Positions 1 to 11,761 of a stretch of 64,000 nucleotides of DNA are shown here, piece after piece. The notes beneath the pieces were generated by a model. That model saw only the letters and a list, made by a program, of their open reading frames with translations, was not told where the DNA came from and made no database searches. Within the stretch, counting starts at the first letter, position 1. Each line of letters begins with the position of its first letter. The stretch comes from Chamaelirium japonicum. Taxonomy: Eukaryota > Streptophyta > Magnoliopsida > Liliales > Melanthiaceae. The stretch lies in NCBI GenBank assembly GCA_947650365.1, contig OX393551.1, positions 91,052,697 through 91,116,696 on the forward strand. The letters run 5' to 3'. Both the position numbers and the translations under genes were made by a program.

Positions 1-1612
1 CGCACGATCCATTCTAATTCATTTGTACGATCCATTCTAATTCATTCGTACGATTCATTCTAATTCAATCCATTCTAATTCATTCGTACGATCCATTCTT
101 ACTCATTCGTACGATCCATTCTAATTCATTCGCACGAATGAATCCATTCTAATTCATTCGTATAATCCATTCTAATTCATTCGCATGAATGTATCCATTC
201 TAATTCATTCGTACGATCCATTCTATCTCATTAGTATAATCCATTCTATTTCATTCGTACGATCCATTCTAATTCATTCGCACGATCCATTCTAATTCAT
301 TCGCATGATCCATTCTAATTTATTCGTACGATCGATTCTAATTCATTCATACGATCCATTCTAATTCATTCGCACGAATCTATCCATTCTAATTCCTTCG
401 TGCGATCCATTCTAATTCATTTGTACGAATGTATCCACTCTAATTCATTCATACGATCCATTCTAATTCATTCGCATGAATGTATCCATTCCAATTCATT
501 CGTACGATCTATTCTAATTCATTCGCACAATCTATTCTAATTCATTCGTACGATCAATTCTAATTCATTAGCATGATCCATTCTAATTCATTCGTACGAT
601 CTATTCTATTTCATTCGTACAATCCATTCTTACTCAATCGTATGATCCATTCTAATCCATTCGCACAATCTATTCTAATTCATTCGTACGATCCATTCTA
701 TTTCATTCGTACGATCCATTCTAATTCATACGATCCATTCTATTTCATTCATACGATCCATTTTAATTCATTCGCACGATCCATTCTAATTCATTCATAC
801 GATCCATTCTATTTCATTCGTACGATCCATTCTTACTCATTCGTATGATCCATTCTAATTCATTCGCACGAATGTATCCATTCTAATTCATTCGTACGAT
901 CCATTCTAATTCATTTGTACGATCCATTCTAATTCATTCGTCCGATCCATTCTAATTCATTCATACGATCCATTCTAATTCATTCATACAATCCATTCTA
1001 ATTCTTTCACACGATCCATTCTAATTCATTCGTACGATCCATTCTAATTCATTCGTATGATCCATTCTAATTCATTCGCACGAATGAATCCATTCTAATT
1101 TATTCGTACAATCCATTCTATTTCATTCGTACGATCCATTCTTACTCATTCGTAAGATCCATTCTAATTCATTGGCACGAATGTATCCATTCTAATTCAT
1201 TCGTACGATCTACTCTAATTCATTCGTACGATCCATTCCAAGTTATTCTATTTCTAATTCATTCGTACGATCGATTCTAATTCATTCGTACGATCCATTC
1301 TTACTCATTCGTACGATCCATTCTAATTGATTCGCATGAATGTATCCATTCTAATTCATTCGTATGATCCATTCAAATTCATTCGCACAATCTATTCTAA
1401 TTCATTCATACGATCCATCCTAATTCATTCGCACAAATGTATCCATTCTAATTCTTTCGTACAATCCATTCTATTTCATTCGTACGATCCATTTTTACTC
1501 ATTCGTACGATCCATTCGTATCCATTCTAATTCATTCCTACGATCTATTCTAATTCATTTATACGATCTAATCTAATTCATTCATACAATCCATTCTAAT
1601 TCATTCATACGA
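1..1612 (+). repeat. 23-bp satellite, plus block 1 (H, B, C modules)
   Basis: This is the reference stretch for the satellite: the clean unit at 28-50 repeats every 23 bp, for example at 5, 28 and 51. It opens with an H-type tract (TTCAATCCATTC near 65). A B module lies at about 550-850 and a C module at about 1327-1605. 28-bp units with an extra GAATG appear, for example, near 187 and 480. The block is cut off by the window start and ends at a GATC palindrome at 1611-1614. Confidence 0.95.
573..848 (+). repeat. Higher-order module B, first plus copy
   Basis: This is a run of about ten variant units with a fixed order of differences, including one 19-bp unit lacking four bases near 726. Near-identical copies lie at 3929-4168, 24359-24583 and 49104-49343 on plus, and at 2621-2860, 19740-20090, 39259-39500, 47829-48068, 51822-52061, 53833-54072 and 60625-60858 on minus. 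Further copies at 16820-17260, 35950-36016, 39820-39960, 59100-59240 and 62190-62380 are partial or altered. The tract is open because each unit in the phase that would read TAA carries TATTTC or TTACTC instead. I see no start context, codon bias or domain, so I call it satellite structure rather than a gene. Confidence 0.8.
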
Positions 1613-3208
1613 TCGTATGAATGAAATAGAATGGATCGTACGAATGAATTAGAATAGATTGTGCGAATGGATTAGAATGGATCGTATGAATGAATTAGAA
1701 TGGATCGTGCGAATGAATTAGAATGGATCGTGCGAATGAATTAGAATGGATCGTGCGAATGAATTAGAATGGATCGTACGAATGAATTAGAATGGATCGT
1801 ATGAATGAATTAGATTGGATCGTATTAATGAATTAGAATGGATCGTACGAATGAATTAGAATAGATCGTACGAATGAATTAGAATGGATACGAATGGATC
1901 GTACGAATGAGTAAGAATGGATCATACGAATGAAATAGAATGGATTGTACGAATGAATTAGAATGGATACATTCGTGCGAATGAATTAGGATGGATCGTA
2001 TGAATGAATTAGAATAGATTGTGCGAATGAATTAGAATGGATCGTACGAATGAATTAGAATGGATACATTCATGCGAATGAATTAGAATGGATCGTATGA
2101 ATGAATTAGAATGGATCATATGAGTGAATTAGAATGGATACGAAGGAATTAGAATGGATCGTACGAAGGAATTAGAATGGAGAATGGATCGTGTGAATGA
2201 ATTAGAGTGGATCGTGCGATAAGAATGGATTGTACGAATGAAATAGAATAGATCGTACGGATAAATGAATTTGGATCGTGCTAATGAACTAGAATGGATC
2301 GTACGAATGAATTAGAATGGATCGTACTAATGAATTATAATAGATTGTGCGAATGAATTAGAATGGATCGTACGAATGAATTAGAAAGGATATATTTGTG
2401 CGAATGAATTCGAATAGATCGTATGAATGAATTAGATTGGATCGTATTAATGAATTAGAATGGATCGTGCGAATGAATTAGAATGGATCGTACGAATGAA
2501 TTAGAATGGATAGATTCGTGCGAATGAATTTGAATGGATCGTACAAAGGAATTAGAATGGATCGTACGAAGGAATTAGAATAGATCATACTAAGAAATTA
2601 GAATGGATCGTACGAATGAATTAGAATGGATCGTATGAATGAATTAGAATGGATCGTGCGAATGAATTAAAATGGATCGTATGAATGAAATAGAATGGAT
2701 CGTTTGAATTAGAATGGATCGTACGAATGAAATAGAATGGATCGTACGAATGAATTAGAATAGATTGTGCGAATGGATTAGAATGGATCATACGATTGAG
2801 TAAGAATGGATTGTACGAATGAAATAGAATAGATCGTACGAATGAATTAGAATGGATCATGCTAATGAATTAGAATTGATCGTACGAATGAATTAGAATA
2901 GATTGTACGAATGAATTAGAAAGGATCGTACGAATGAATTGGAATGGATACATTCATGCGAATGAATTAGAATGGATCGTATGAATGAATTAGAGTGGAT
3001 ACATTCGTACAAATGAATTAGAATGGATCGTACGAATGAATTAGAATGGATACATTCGTGCGAATAAATTAGAATGGATCATATGAATGAATTAGAATCG
3101 ATCGTTTGAGTGAATGCGAATGGATCGTGCGAATGAATTAGAATGGATTGTACGAATGAATTAGAATGGATCGTACGAATGAATTAGAATGGATACATTC
3201 GTGCGAAT
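1613..3208 (-). repeat. 23-bp satellite, minus block 2 (C-D-E-B-G, ends at J1)
   Basis: This block holds the fullest module series: C at about 1800-2110, D at 2130-2290, E near 2390, B at 2621-2860 and G near 3110-3125. Its C module mirrors the C module of the preceding plus block, with about 200 bp of unmatched centre. It ends in the recurrent junction GTGCGAAT/CCATTCTATT at 3208. Confidence 0.93.
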
Positions 3209-4906
3209 CCATTCTATTTAATTCGTACGTTCCATTCTAATTCATTCGCGCGATCCATTCTAATTCATTCATACGATCCATTCTAATTCATTCGTACGAT
3301 CCATTCTAATTCATTCGTACGATCCATTCTAATTCATTCACACAATCTATTCTAATTCATTCGTACGATCCATTCTAATTCATTCGCACGATCCATTCTA
3401 ATTCATTCATACGATCCATTCTATTTCATTCGTACGATCCATTCTTACTCATTCGTACGATCCATTCTAATTCATTTGCACGAAGGTATCCATTCTAATT
3501 CATTCGTACTATCCATTCTAATTCCTTCGTACGATCCATTCTAATTCCTTCGTACGATCCTTTCTAATTCATTCGTACGATCCATTCTAATTCATTCGTA
3601 CGATATTTATTCGTACGATCAATTCTAATTCATTCGCACGATCCATTCTAATTCATTCGTACGATCCATTCTATTTCATTCATACGATCCATTCTAATTC
3701 ATTTATACGATCTATTCTAATTCTTTCGCACGAATGTATCCATTCTAATTCATTCGTACGATCCATTCTAATTCATTTGTACGAATGTATCCACATTAAT
3801 TCATTCAAACGATCCATTCTAATTCATTCGCACGAATGTAGCCATTCCAATTCATTCGTACAATCCATTCTAATTCATTCGCACAATCTATTCTAATTCA
3901 TTCGTACGATCAATTCTAATTCATTAGCATGATCCATTCTAATTTATTCGTACGATTTATTCTATTTCATTCGTACAATCCATTCTTACTCAATCGTATG
4001 ATCCATTCTAATCCATTCGCACAATCTATTCTAATTCATTCGTACGATCCATTCTATTTCATTCGTACGATCCATTCTAATTCATACGATCCATTCTATT
4101 TCATTCATACGATCCATTTTAATTCATTCGCACGATCCATTCTAATTCATTCATACGATCAATTCTAATTCATTCGTACGATCCATTTTAATTTCTTCAT
4201 ATGATCCATTCTAATTCATTCGTACGATCCATTCTAATTCATTCGTACGATCCATTCTAATTCCTTCGTATGATCCATTCTAATTCATTCGTACGGTATG
4301 ATTCATTCTAATTCATTCGTACGATTCATTCTAATTCATTCGTACGATCCATTCTAATTCTTTCGTACGATCCATTCTAATTCATTCGTACAATCCATTC
4401 TAATTCATTCGCACGATCCATTCGCATTCACTCAAACGATCCATTTTAATTCCTTCATATGATCCATTCTAATTCTTTCGCACGAATGTATCCATTCTAA
4501 TTCATTCGTACGAATGTATCCACTCTAATTCATTCATACGATCCATTCTAATTCTTTCGTATGATCCATTCTATTTCATTCGTACGAATGTATCCATTCT
4601 AATTCATTCGTATGATCCATTCTAATTCATTCGCACGATCCATTCTAATTCATTCACACTCATACGATCCATTCTAATTCATTCGCACGAATGTATCCTT
4701 TCTAATTCATTCGTATGTATCCATTCTAATTCATTCTTACGATCCATTCTAATTCATTCGTATGATCTATTCTAATTCCTTCGCATGATCCATTATAATT
4801 CATTCATACGATCCAATCTAATTCATTCGTACGATCCATTCTAATTCATTCACACGAATGTATCAACTCTAATTCATTCGTACGAACCATTCTAATTCAT
4901 TCATAC
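3209..4906 (+). repeat. 23-bp satellite, plus block 3 (A, B, G)
   Basis: The block starts directly after J1 with module A (GCACGAAGGTATCC near 3480). A B copy follows at 3929-4168 and G near 4425. It ends at a small palindromic switch, ACATGTAC, around 4906. Confidence 0.93.
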
Positions 4907-5475
4907 ATGTACGAATGAATTAGAATAGATACATTCGTGCGAATGAATTAGAATAGATTGTGCGAATGAATTAGAATGGATCGTGCGAATGAATTAGAAT
5001 GGGTCGTACAAACGAATTAGAATGGATCGTACGAATGAGATAGAATGGATCGTACGAATGAAATAGAATGGATTGTACGAATGAGATAGAATGGATCATA
5101 CAAATGAATTAGAATGGATACATTCATGCGAATGAATTAGAATGGATCATACGAATGAATTAGAGTGGATCGTACGAATGAAATAGAATGGATACCTTCG
5201 TGCAAATGAATTAGAATGGATCATACGAATGAATTAGAATGGATCGTATGAATGAATTAGAGTGGATACATTCGTACAAATGAATTAGAATGGATCGTAC
5301 GAATGAATTAGAATGGATACATTCATGCGAATGAATTAGAATGGATCATATGAATGAATTAGAATGGATCGTTTGAGTGAATGCGAATGGATCGTGCGAA
5401 TGAATTAGAATGGATTGTACGAATGAATTAGAATGGATCGTACGAATGAATTAGAATGGATACATTCGTGCGAAT
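4907..5475 (-). repeat. 23-bp satellite, minus block 4 (A, G, ends at J1)
   Basis: It carries a minus A marker (ATACCTTCGTGC near 5193) and G near 5370-5395. It ends in a second copy of J1 at 5475. Confidence 0.92.
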
Positions 5476-6774
5476 CCATTCTATTTCATTCGTATGATCC
5501 ATTCTAATTCATTCGCACGATCCATTCTAATTCATTCATACGATCCATTCTAATTCATTCGTACGATCCATTCTAATTCATTCGTACGATCCATTCTAAT
5601 TCATTCGCACAATCTATTCTAATTCATTCGTTCGATCCATTCTAATTCATTCGCATGATCCATTCTAATTCATTCATACGATCCATTCTAATTCATTCGT
5701 ACGATCCATTCTAATTCATTCGTACGATCCATTCTAATTCATTCGCACAATCTATTCTAATTCATTCGTACGATCCATTCTAATTCATTCGCACGATCCA
5801 TTCTAATTCATTCATACGATCCATTCAAATTCATTCGCACGATCCATTCTAATTCATTCACACTCATACGATCCATTCAAATTCATTCGCACGAATCTAT
5901 CCATTCTAATTCATTCGTACGATCCATTCTAATTCATTCACACGATCCATTCTAATTCATTAATACGATACAATCTAATTCATTCATACGATCTATTCTA
6001 ATTCATTCGCACGAATATAACCTTTCTAATTCATTCGTACGATCCATTCTAATTCATTCACACAATCTATTCTAATTCATTAGTACGATCCATTCTAATT
6101 CATTCGTACGATCCATTCTAATTCATTAGCACGATCCAAATTCATTTATCCATACGATCTATTCTATTTCATTCGTACGATCCATTCTTATCGCACGATC
6201 CATTCTAATTCATTCGCACGATCCATTCTCCATTCTAATTCCTTCGTACGTTCCATTCTAATTCCTTCATATCCATTCTAATTCACTCATACGATCCATT
6301 CTAATTCATTCATACGATCCATTCTAATTCATTCGCATGAATGTATCCATTCTAATTCATTCGTACGATCCATTCTAATTCATTCGCACAATCTATTCTA
6401 ATTCAATCATACGATCCATCCTAATTCATTCGCATGAATGTATCCATTCTAATTCATTCGTACAATCCATTCTATTTCATTCGTACGATCCATTCTTACT
6501 CATTCGTACGATCTATTCGTATCCATTCTAATTCATTCGTACGATCTATTCTAATTCATTCGTACGATCCATTCTAATTCATTAATACGATCCAATCTAA
6601 TTCATTCATACGATCCATTCTAATTCATTCGTACGATCCATTCTAATTCATTCGCACAATCCATTCTAATTCATTCGCACGATCCATTCTAATTCATTCA
6701 TACGATCCATTCTAATCCATTCGCACAATCTATTCTAATTCATTCGTACGATCCATTCTATTTCATTCGTACGA
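5476..6774 (+). repeat. 23-bp satellite, plus block 5 (E-D-C)
   Basis: After J1 it has regular units, then E near 6010, D at about 6140-6300 and C at about 6400-6610. The end at 6773-6777 is the palindrome ACGATCGT shared by both polarities. Confidence 0.92.
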
Positions 6775-7276
6775 TCGTATGAATGAATTTGAATGGATTG
6801 TATGAATGAATTAGATTAGATCGTATAAATGAATTAGAATGGATCGTACGAATGAATTAGAATGGATACATTCGTGCGAATGATTTAGAATGGATCGTAC
6901 GAATGAATTAGAATAGATTGTGCGAATGAATTAGAATGGATCGTATGAATTAGAATTGATCGTACGAATGAATTAGAATGGATCATACGAAGGATTTAGA
7001 ATGGATCGTACGAATGAATTAGAATGGATCGTACGAATGAATTAGAATGGATACATTCGTGCGAATGAATTAGAATGGATCGTACGAATGAATTAGAATG
7101 GATCGTACGAATGAATTAGAATGGATACATTCGTGCGAATGAATTAGAATGGATCATACGAAGGAATTAGAATGGATCGTACGAATGAATTAGAATGGAT
7201 CGTACGAATGAATTAGAATGGATACATTCGTGCGAATGAATTAGAATGGATCATACGAATGAATTAGAGTGGATAC
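6775..7276 (-). repeat. 23-bp satellite, minus block 6, left part
   Basis: This is one polarity block split by the LTR element. The last satellite bases are GGATAC. The matching continuation is at 15973, so both halves belong to one original array. Confidence 0.93.
7272..7276. repeat. Target-site duplication GATAC (left)
   Basis: GATAC immediately precedes the TGTGGG start of the left LTR and is repeated at 15973-15977 right after the second LTR. Five bases is the usual size for Ty3/gypsy integration. Removing the element and one copy restores a normal 28-bp satellite unit (GGATACATTCGTAC). Confidence 0.93.
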
Positions 7277-8061
7277 TGTGGGGGAAAATCTTCGTGCCGA
7301 CCCGAAGACCTCGCAGCACCAGTCAATTGGAGTTGGAGTTGACGTCGAAGATCGTTGGTCGATCTGTTGATCGAAGTTGAAGCTTTTGATATGTAAACAG
7401 AGATGCAATCAGAGAGAGAGTTTGACACGAGAAGTGATCTCGGAGTTCAGCCGAAGCCTACGTCTCCGTGCTATAGGGTGCAACCCGAATTCACTAACAC
7501 TTTTCTCAAAGTAACCTCGACAGGCCGAGTGCTACTGAAGCCTTTTTGATCTCTTCACAGACAAGAAGATGATTAAGTAGAGGTGAAAGGTGAGAAGATA
7601 GAGATTCCAGAGCTCTGGTTCTGAAAATCAGATCTCAGAGTGGGAAATGGATTTCGGATTTTTAGATTCCCCCCCTCTTACATTCGAAGGCTCTGCTATT
7701 TATAGACTTCCCGGGGAGGAATTCCGGGGCAAATGGCGGTTTTCTGCTGTCGTATCTGGGGATTCTCCAGGTAAAGCTAGCGGGCCCCGCTACCGTCTTC
7801 TGGGGAATTCTACAGGCTCGTGGGCCTTCCGGGCAGGGCCGGTGGGTCCTGCGGTGGTCCTCGTGGGCCCACCGGGCAGGGCCGGTGGGTCCCGTGGTAG
7901 TCTTCGTGGGCCCACCGGGCAGGGCCGGTGGGTCCCGTGGTGGTCCTCGTGGGCCCACCAGGCAGGGCCGGTGGGTCCCGTGGTAGTCTTCGTGGGCCCA
8001 CCAGGCAGGGCCGGTGGGTCCCGTGGTAGCTGGTAAACTTCTGCCAAAATTTGCACCCACA
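7277..8061 (-). repeat. 3' LTR of the retrotransposon
   Basis: It is 785 bp long and, on the minus strand, begins TGTGGGTGC and ends CCCCCACA, giving the inverted TGTGGG/CCCACA tips expected of an LTR. It carries five 43-bp GC-rich repeats (7819-8033) and a TATA-like CTATAAATAG (7696-7705). It differs from the other LTR at 11 positions by eye, all transitions and no indels, about 1.4%. Confidence 0.95.
7819..8033 (-). repeat. Five 43-bp GC-rich repeats in the 3' LTR
   Basis: CGTGGGCC recurs at 7819, 7862 and 7905 and onward at 43-bp spacing, five units in all. The units are rich in GGGCCCACC and GGCAGGGCC and alternate between two subtypes (TGGTCCT and TAGTCTT endings). They lie upstream of the LTR TATA box in element sense, so they occupy U3, where repeats often act as enhancers. 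That role is inferred. Several long frames cross this tract only because it lacks stops. Confidence 0.88.
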
Positions 8062-8077
8062 GTTACCCCCTCCAAGT
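8062..8077 (-). other. Polypurine tract next to the 3' LTR
   Basis: On the minus strand GGAGGGGG (8066-8073) stands just inside the 3' LTR, followed by TAAC and then TGTGGG. This is the expected position for the plus-strand primer of reverse transcription. Confidence 0.75.
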
Positions 8078-8179
8078 TAGCTAGAGTTCGTTCTGGCTGG
8101 CTTGGATTTGGTGCAAAAAAATAGCAACCCCCTGTCGAAAAAAGGCACGCAGAAGCTTGTCGAGTGTTAGCACAAAAAA

Positions 8180-9120
8180 GATTGGTCGATCAATTTTGAC
8201 CGATCGGTCAAATTTTACCGATCGGTCAAATTTGACCGAACGATCAATTTAAACCGGTCAAGGATTGAATGATCGGTCAAAAAACCTGGTTTTTTGACCG
8301 ATCCAGTGGAATTTTGACCGATCGGTTGATTTTGACCGATCGGTCAATTTTGACCGATCGGTCAAATTTGACCGATCGGTTAAATTTGATCGAACGGTCA
8401 ATTTCAACCGGTCAGGAATTGAGTGATCGGTCAAAAAACATGGTTTTTTGACCGATCCAGTGGAAATTTGACCGATCGGTTGATTTTGACCGATCGGTCA
8501 AATTTGACCGAACGGTCAATTTCAACCGGTCAGGAATTGAGTGATCGGTCAAAAAACATGGTTTTTTGACCGATCCAGTGGAAATTTGACCGATCGGTTG
8601 ATTTTGACCGATCGGTCAAATTTGACCGAACGGTCAATTTTATCCGGTCAGGGATTGAATGATCGGTTAAAAAACCTGGTTTTTTGACCGATCCAGTGGA
8701 ATTTTGACCGATCGGTCAATTTTGACCGATCGGTCAAATTTGACCGATCGGTTAAATTTGACCGAACGGTCAATTTCAACCGGTCAGGGATTGAGTGATC
8801 GGCAAAAACCCTCAGTTTTTTCCAGATCAAGTAGAAAATCGACCGATCGGTTGATTTTCTAAAATCAGCCGGTCAGGGTTTGGGTGATCGGCAAAAAACC
8901 TTAGTTTTTCGCCGGATCCAGTAGAAAATCGATCGATCGGTTGATTTCGGCCGAACTGTCATATTTGTCCGTTCGGCTAAAATCAGCCGGTCAAGGTTTG
9001 GGTGATCGGCAAAAAACCTTAGTTTTTCGCCGGATCCAGTAGAAAATCGACCGATCGGTTGATTTCGGCCGAACGGTCATATGTGACCGTTCGGCTAAAA
9101 TCAGCCGGTCAAAGTTTGAG
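8180..9120. repeat. Palindromic W-box-like repeat cluster
   Basis: The perfect palindrome TGACCGATCGGTCA and close variants recur throughout at 17-bp spacing, nested in a larger unit of about 119 bp. The larger unit is marked by TTTTTTGACCGATCCAGTGG near 8290, 8443, 8562 and 8680, then by diverged forms to about 9024. Each palindrome contains TTGACC on both strands, the core of the WRKY-bound W-box. The cluster lies 0.4-1.4 kb upstream of the antisense gene and also near the element's 3' end. A regulatory role is inferred. The stretch from 8078 to 8179 before it shows nothing recognisable. Confidence 0.85.
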
Positions 9121-9554
9121 TTGAACCTGTACTTTCAAAGTGGCATAGCTTGTTCTCTTCTTTTGATCTTTGGCAGTTTTGAATATCAATGGAGATTGAT
9201 CCTTTCTGTTTTGAATCTTTGGTTGTTTTGAATGTGGCTTTGACTTGGCGGTCCGGTTTATTCAGACCGGTGGCTCACTTGGACCGTTTGGTTCATGTGG
9301 ACCGGTAGGTCCGACGTTTCGTCTGGTCCGACGGTTTACCTGATTTTGTGCTTGCTACGGATGGATGCCACGTGTTCCTGCAAAAACACGCGATTTGATA
9401 TAGTGAAGACACGTGTCTTCTCGATTTGCGTACCTGTTTCACCCTGGGTATATAAGTTTCACTGGCTGTCATTTTTCGCCTCACGCTTCAAAAAATTTTC
9501 GAAGTCCAGATTCTTTGCTTCCCATTTCTTGTTCATCTCCTTTCGATCGGTCAA
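9121..9554 (+). promoter_or_regulatory. Promoter region of the antisense gene
   Basis: TATATAA lies at 9449-9455, about 100 bp upstream of the ATG at 9555, which leaves room for a start site near 9480 and a short leader. Upstream, at about 9250-9330, is a small cluster of GGACCG/GACCGG words. The TATA box and spacing fit a plant Pol II promoter on the plus strand. No transcript data are available here. Confidence 0.6.
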
Positions 9555-11469
9555 ATGGCATCTTCGGGCAGTTCGAAGAAGAGTTTTGTTCCTTCCAAGA
9601 GGAAGGGCAAGGAAGTTGTCGAGGTTTCTTCTGCTCCGAAGGGACGAGGCAAAGGCAGGGCCGAATTGATCGAGCTTGGCCAACTGGGCAAGAGGCACCA
9701 AGGAGTGGGATTTGCTACTGCACCGTCAAGGCCAGAGCAGATCCCCAAGGCCAAATTTGTTCTCTGCCCGCAGATACCTCTGGAGGCGGAGCCTGAGTTT
9801 GGGTACAATATTGGTAGTAAGCTTACAGAGGCAAAGAGGGAGAAACTGCACGAGTTGCTATCATTCTTCACAGAGGGAAAGGCTCGACCAGCACTTCCGG
9901 GTGTTTTATCTGCTTTTGGTGTTAATAGGCGGACAGTCTTTGTCTCGTGGGCGAGCAAGGAGCAAGTGATGGGAACCATGATCACGATCGGCCAGCTCAA
10001 CTGTGGATTGCGCCTTCCGTTGCCGCCTTTCGCTGCGAGGCTGTTGAACGTTTCCGGTCTCTGTCCTGGGCAGGTTACCGGGAACTCCTGGAGGATCATC
10101 TACGCTTTCTGTCGCGTAGAGTCTGACTTCCAGAAGGAACTGAGGGAATGCTACTCCAGCCTCCCTGAAGGTGAAGAAGCCCGAATCGAACTGGGATATT
10201 TCTTCTATCACTACCGATGGGCCTGGAGGAAGGATAGCCCGTTCTACTACTTGACAGGTGTCACTGCCCTCCGCCCGATTTTCGACACCGTCGGTTCTGA
10301 CAAGCTCTATACTGACTGGCCGTTGTCGATATCTGGTGCCTGGACTCCTATGTCTGTCCCGGAGGTTCCTCGGTACAAGGTGCACAAGGAGACTGATATG
10401 TATTGCACAGGAGGAGCTCTCTCTTGGCCTCCAGAACGAGTAGGGGCAATCGACAACCTCTTCTTGGAGTTGACGTGCGGGACCCGATCTTGGAGGCAAT
10501 TCTCGAATTGCCCAGTCCGACACGGCAAGGCCAACCTCCTCCATCGATCGAAGCTTCGATATGAAGACAATGAGGTCATCTACTCTGATTACGAGGAGGA
10601 CCCTCAGTCGGGAAAAATTGTTAGAAGGCTTCGATTCGAGAAGAAGACTTATGCAGCCAGGCGCGCGCTTCCCTCAGAGGAGAAATTGGTGATACCTCGC
10701 CAAGGCCCAGCAAAGAAAAAGAAGAAAATCCCCACCAAGCAGGAGGAGGATGAGAAGAAAAAAGATGAGGAAGATGAAGAGGAAATAGAGAGGGAGGAGG
10801 AAGGCGGAGATGAGGAGGACGAGGGCACTGGCAGCGATGGGGAAGATGGAGAGGATGATGATGATGATGGTGATGGGGGTGGTGAGGAAGAGATTCCTCC
10901 CACCCCCACTGATGGTGGTTATGGACATGGGGGTGGTGAGGAATCGCAGCCCATCCTCATACAGCCTATCCTCATAGACGAGGGTAAGGCTCGAAAGATG
11001 GAGGGAGTTATGGACGCCACGGGCGATGGCCCCAAGGTGATCCCTACTTACGACTTCGGGGAATTGAAGAAGAACCCCCTGCGCTTCAAGATCAGGATAT
11101 CGGGGAGTGGTGGGGTTGGAAGCAACCCTACACCCCTCGATCAGATACCTCCCGAGATTCCCCGCCTGGAAGGGGCAACCACAAGTGGGGGTGTGGAGGT
11201 TGAACAACCCCCACCACCCTCACGATCTCTGGCTGAAGAAGTGGCTGCCATGGTGGCAGGGCTCGACCATTCGACCGGGCATGAGGACGAAGGGGGAGCT
11301 TCACCTCCTCGAGACGTTCCCTCTCCTGCTCATTTGGAGAGAGGAAGTCGGGTTGGTGAAGCCACTCCTCAACCCTTGCCAGAGCCAACCCCGATCAAGG
11401 AGAAATCGACCCCCAAGGGTAAGAGCTCCGATCGTGGAAAGGGAAAGGCTCCTCAGGTCGAGGCTTCAG

Positions 11470-11552
11470 GTACCTGTACTGACTTGCCTTGATTGACTCG
11501 CTGTTGAAGCTCGAAAATATTCTAACACTTTGATCTCTTATGTCAATTGTAG
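11470..11552 (+). other. Predicted intron 1 of the antisense gene
   Basis: The donor is CAG/GTACCT at 11469/11470 and the acceptor TTGTAG ends at 11552, giving 83 bp. A branch-like TTCTAAC lies about 30 bp before the acceptor. Without splicing the frame ends at TGA 11490-11492. With splicing it joins exon 2 in frame. Confidence 0.75.
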
Positions 11553-11689
11553 GTACGCCTGTTGGCTTGACTCCAAAGATGAAGAGCTTGGGTGATGTTG
11601 ACATCAACCATCCGACCAGCGTGATCAGGAAGCTCTGCAATATTCCTGAAGCTACTTTTGAAGAAGCCTTCGATCGGCTTGAAGTAGTG

Positions 11690-11761
11690 GTACGTGCATA
11701 TGCTCGATCAATTATTCGAATTGTATCTTTGAGATAATTCTAACTCTTTGTCCATCTGCAG
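11690..11761 (+). other. Predicted intron 2 of the antisense gene
   Basis: The donor GTG/GTACGT is at 11689/11690 and the acceptor CATCTGCAG ends at 11761, giving 72 bp. TTCTAAC precedes the acceptor by about 20 bp, the same branch-like word as in intron 1. The join is phase 0 and leads into the coiled-coil exon. Confidence 0.75.

Noticed and set aside
1..7276. CRISPR array
   Set aside because: The units abut directly with no unique spacers, the copies vary, and the genome is a plant's.
7647..8075. Pro/Gly-rich frames of 60-137 codons in both LTRs
   Set aside because: They are readings of the 43-bp GC-rich repeats in several frames and both strands, with no conserved protein.
8269..8830. 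60-codon frames in the GACCGATCGGTC cluster
   Set aside because: They are simple translations of a 17-bp palindromic repeat.
9551..11207. Minus-strand frames of 86-212 codons opposite exon 1
   Set aside because: These are shadows of the exon 1 frame, including Ser-rich readings of its acidic tract.
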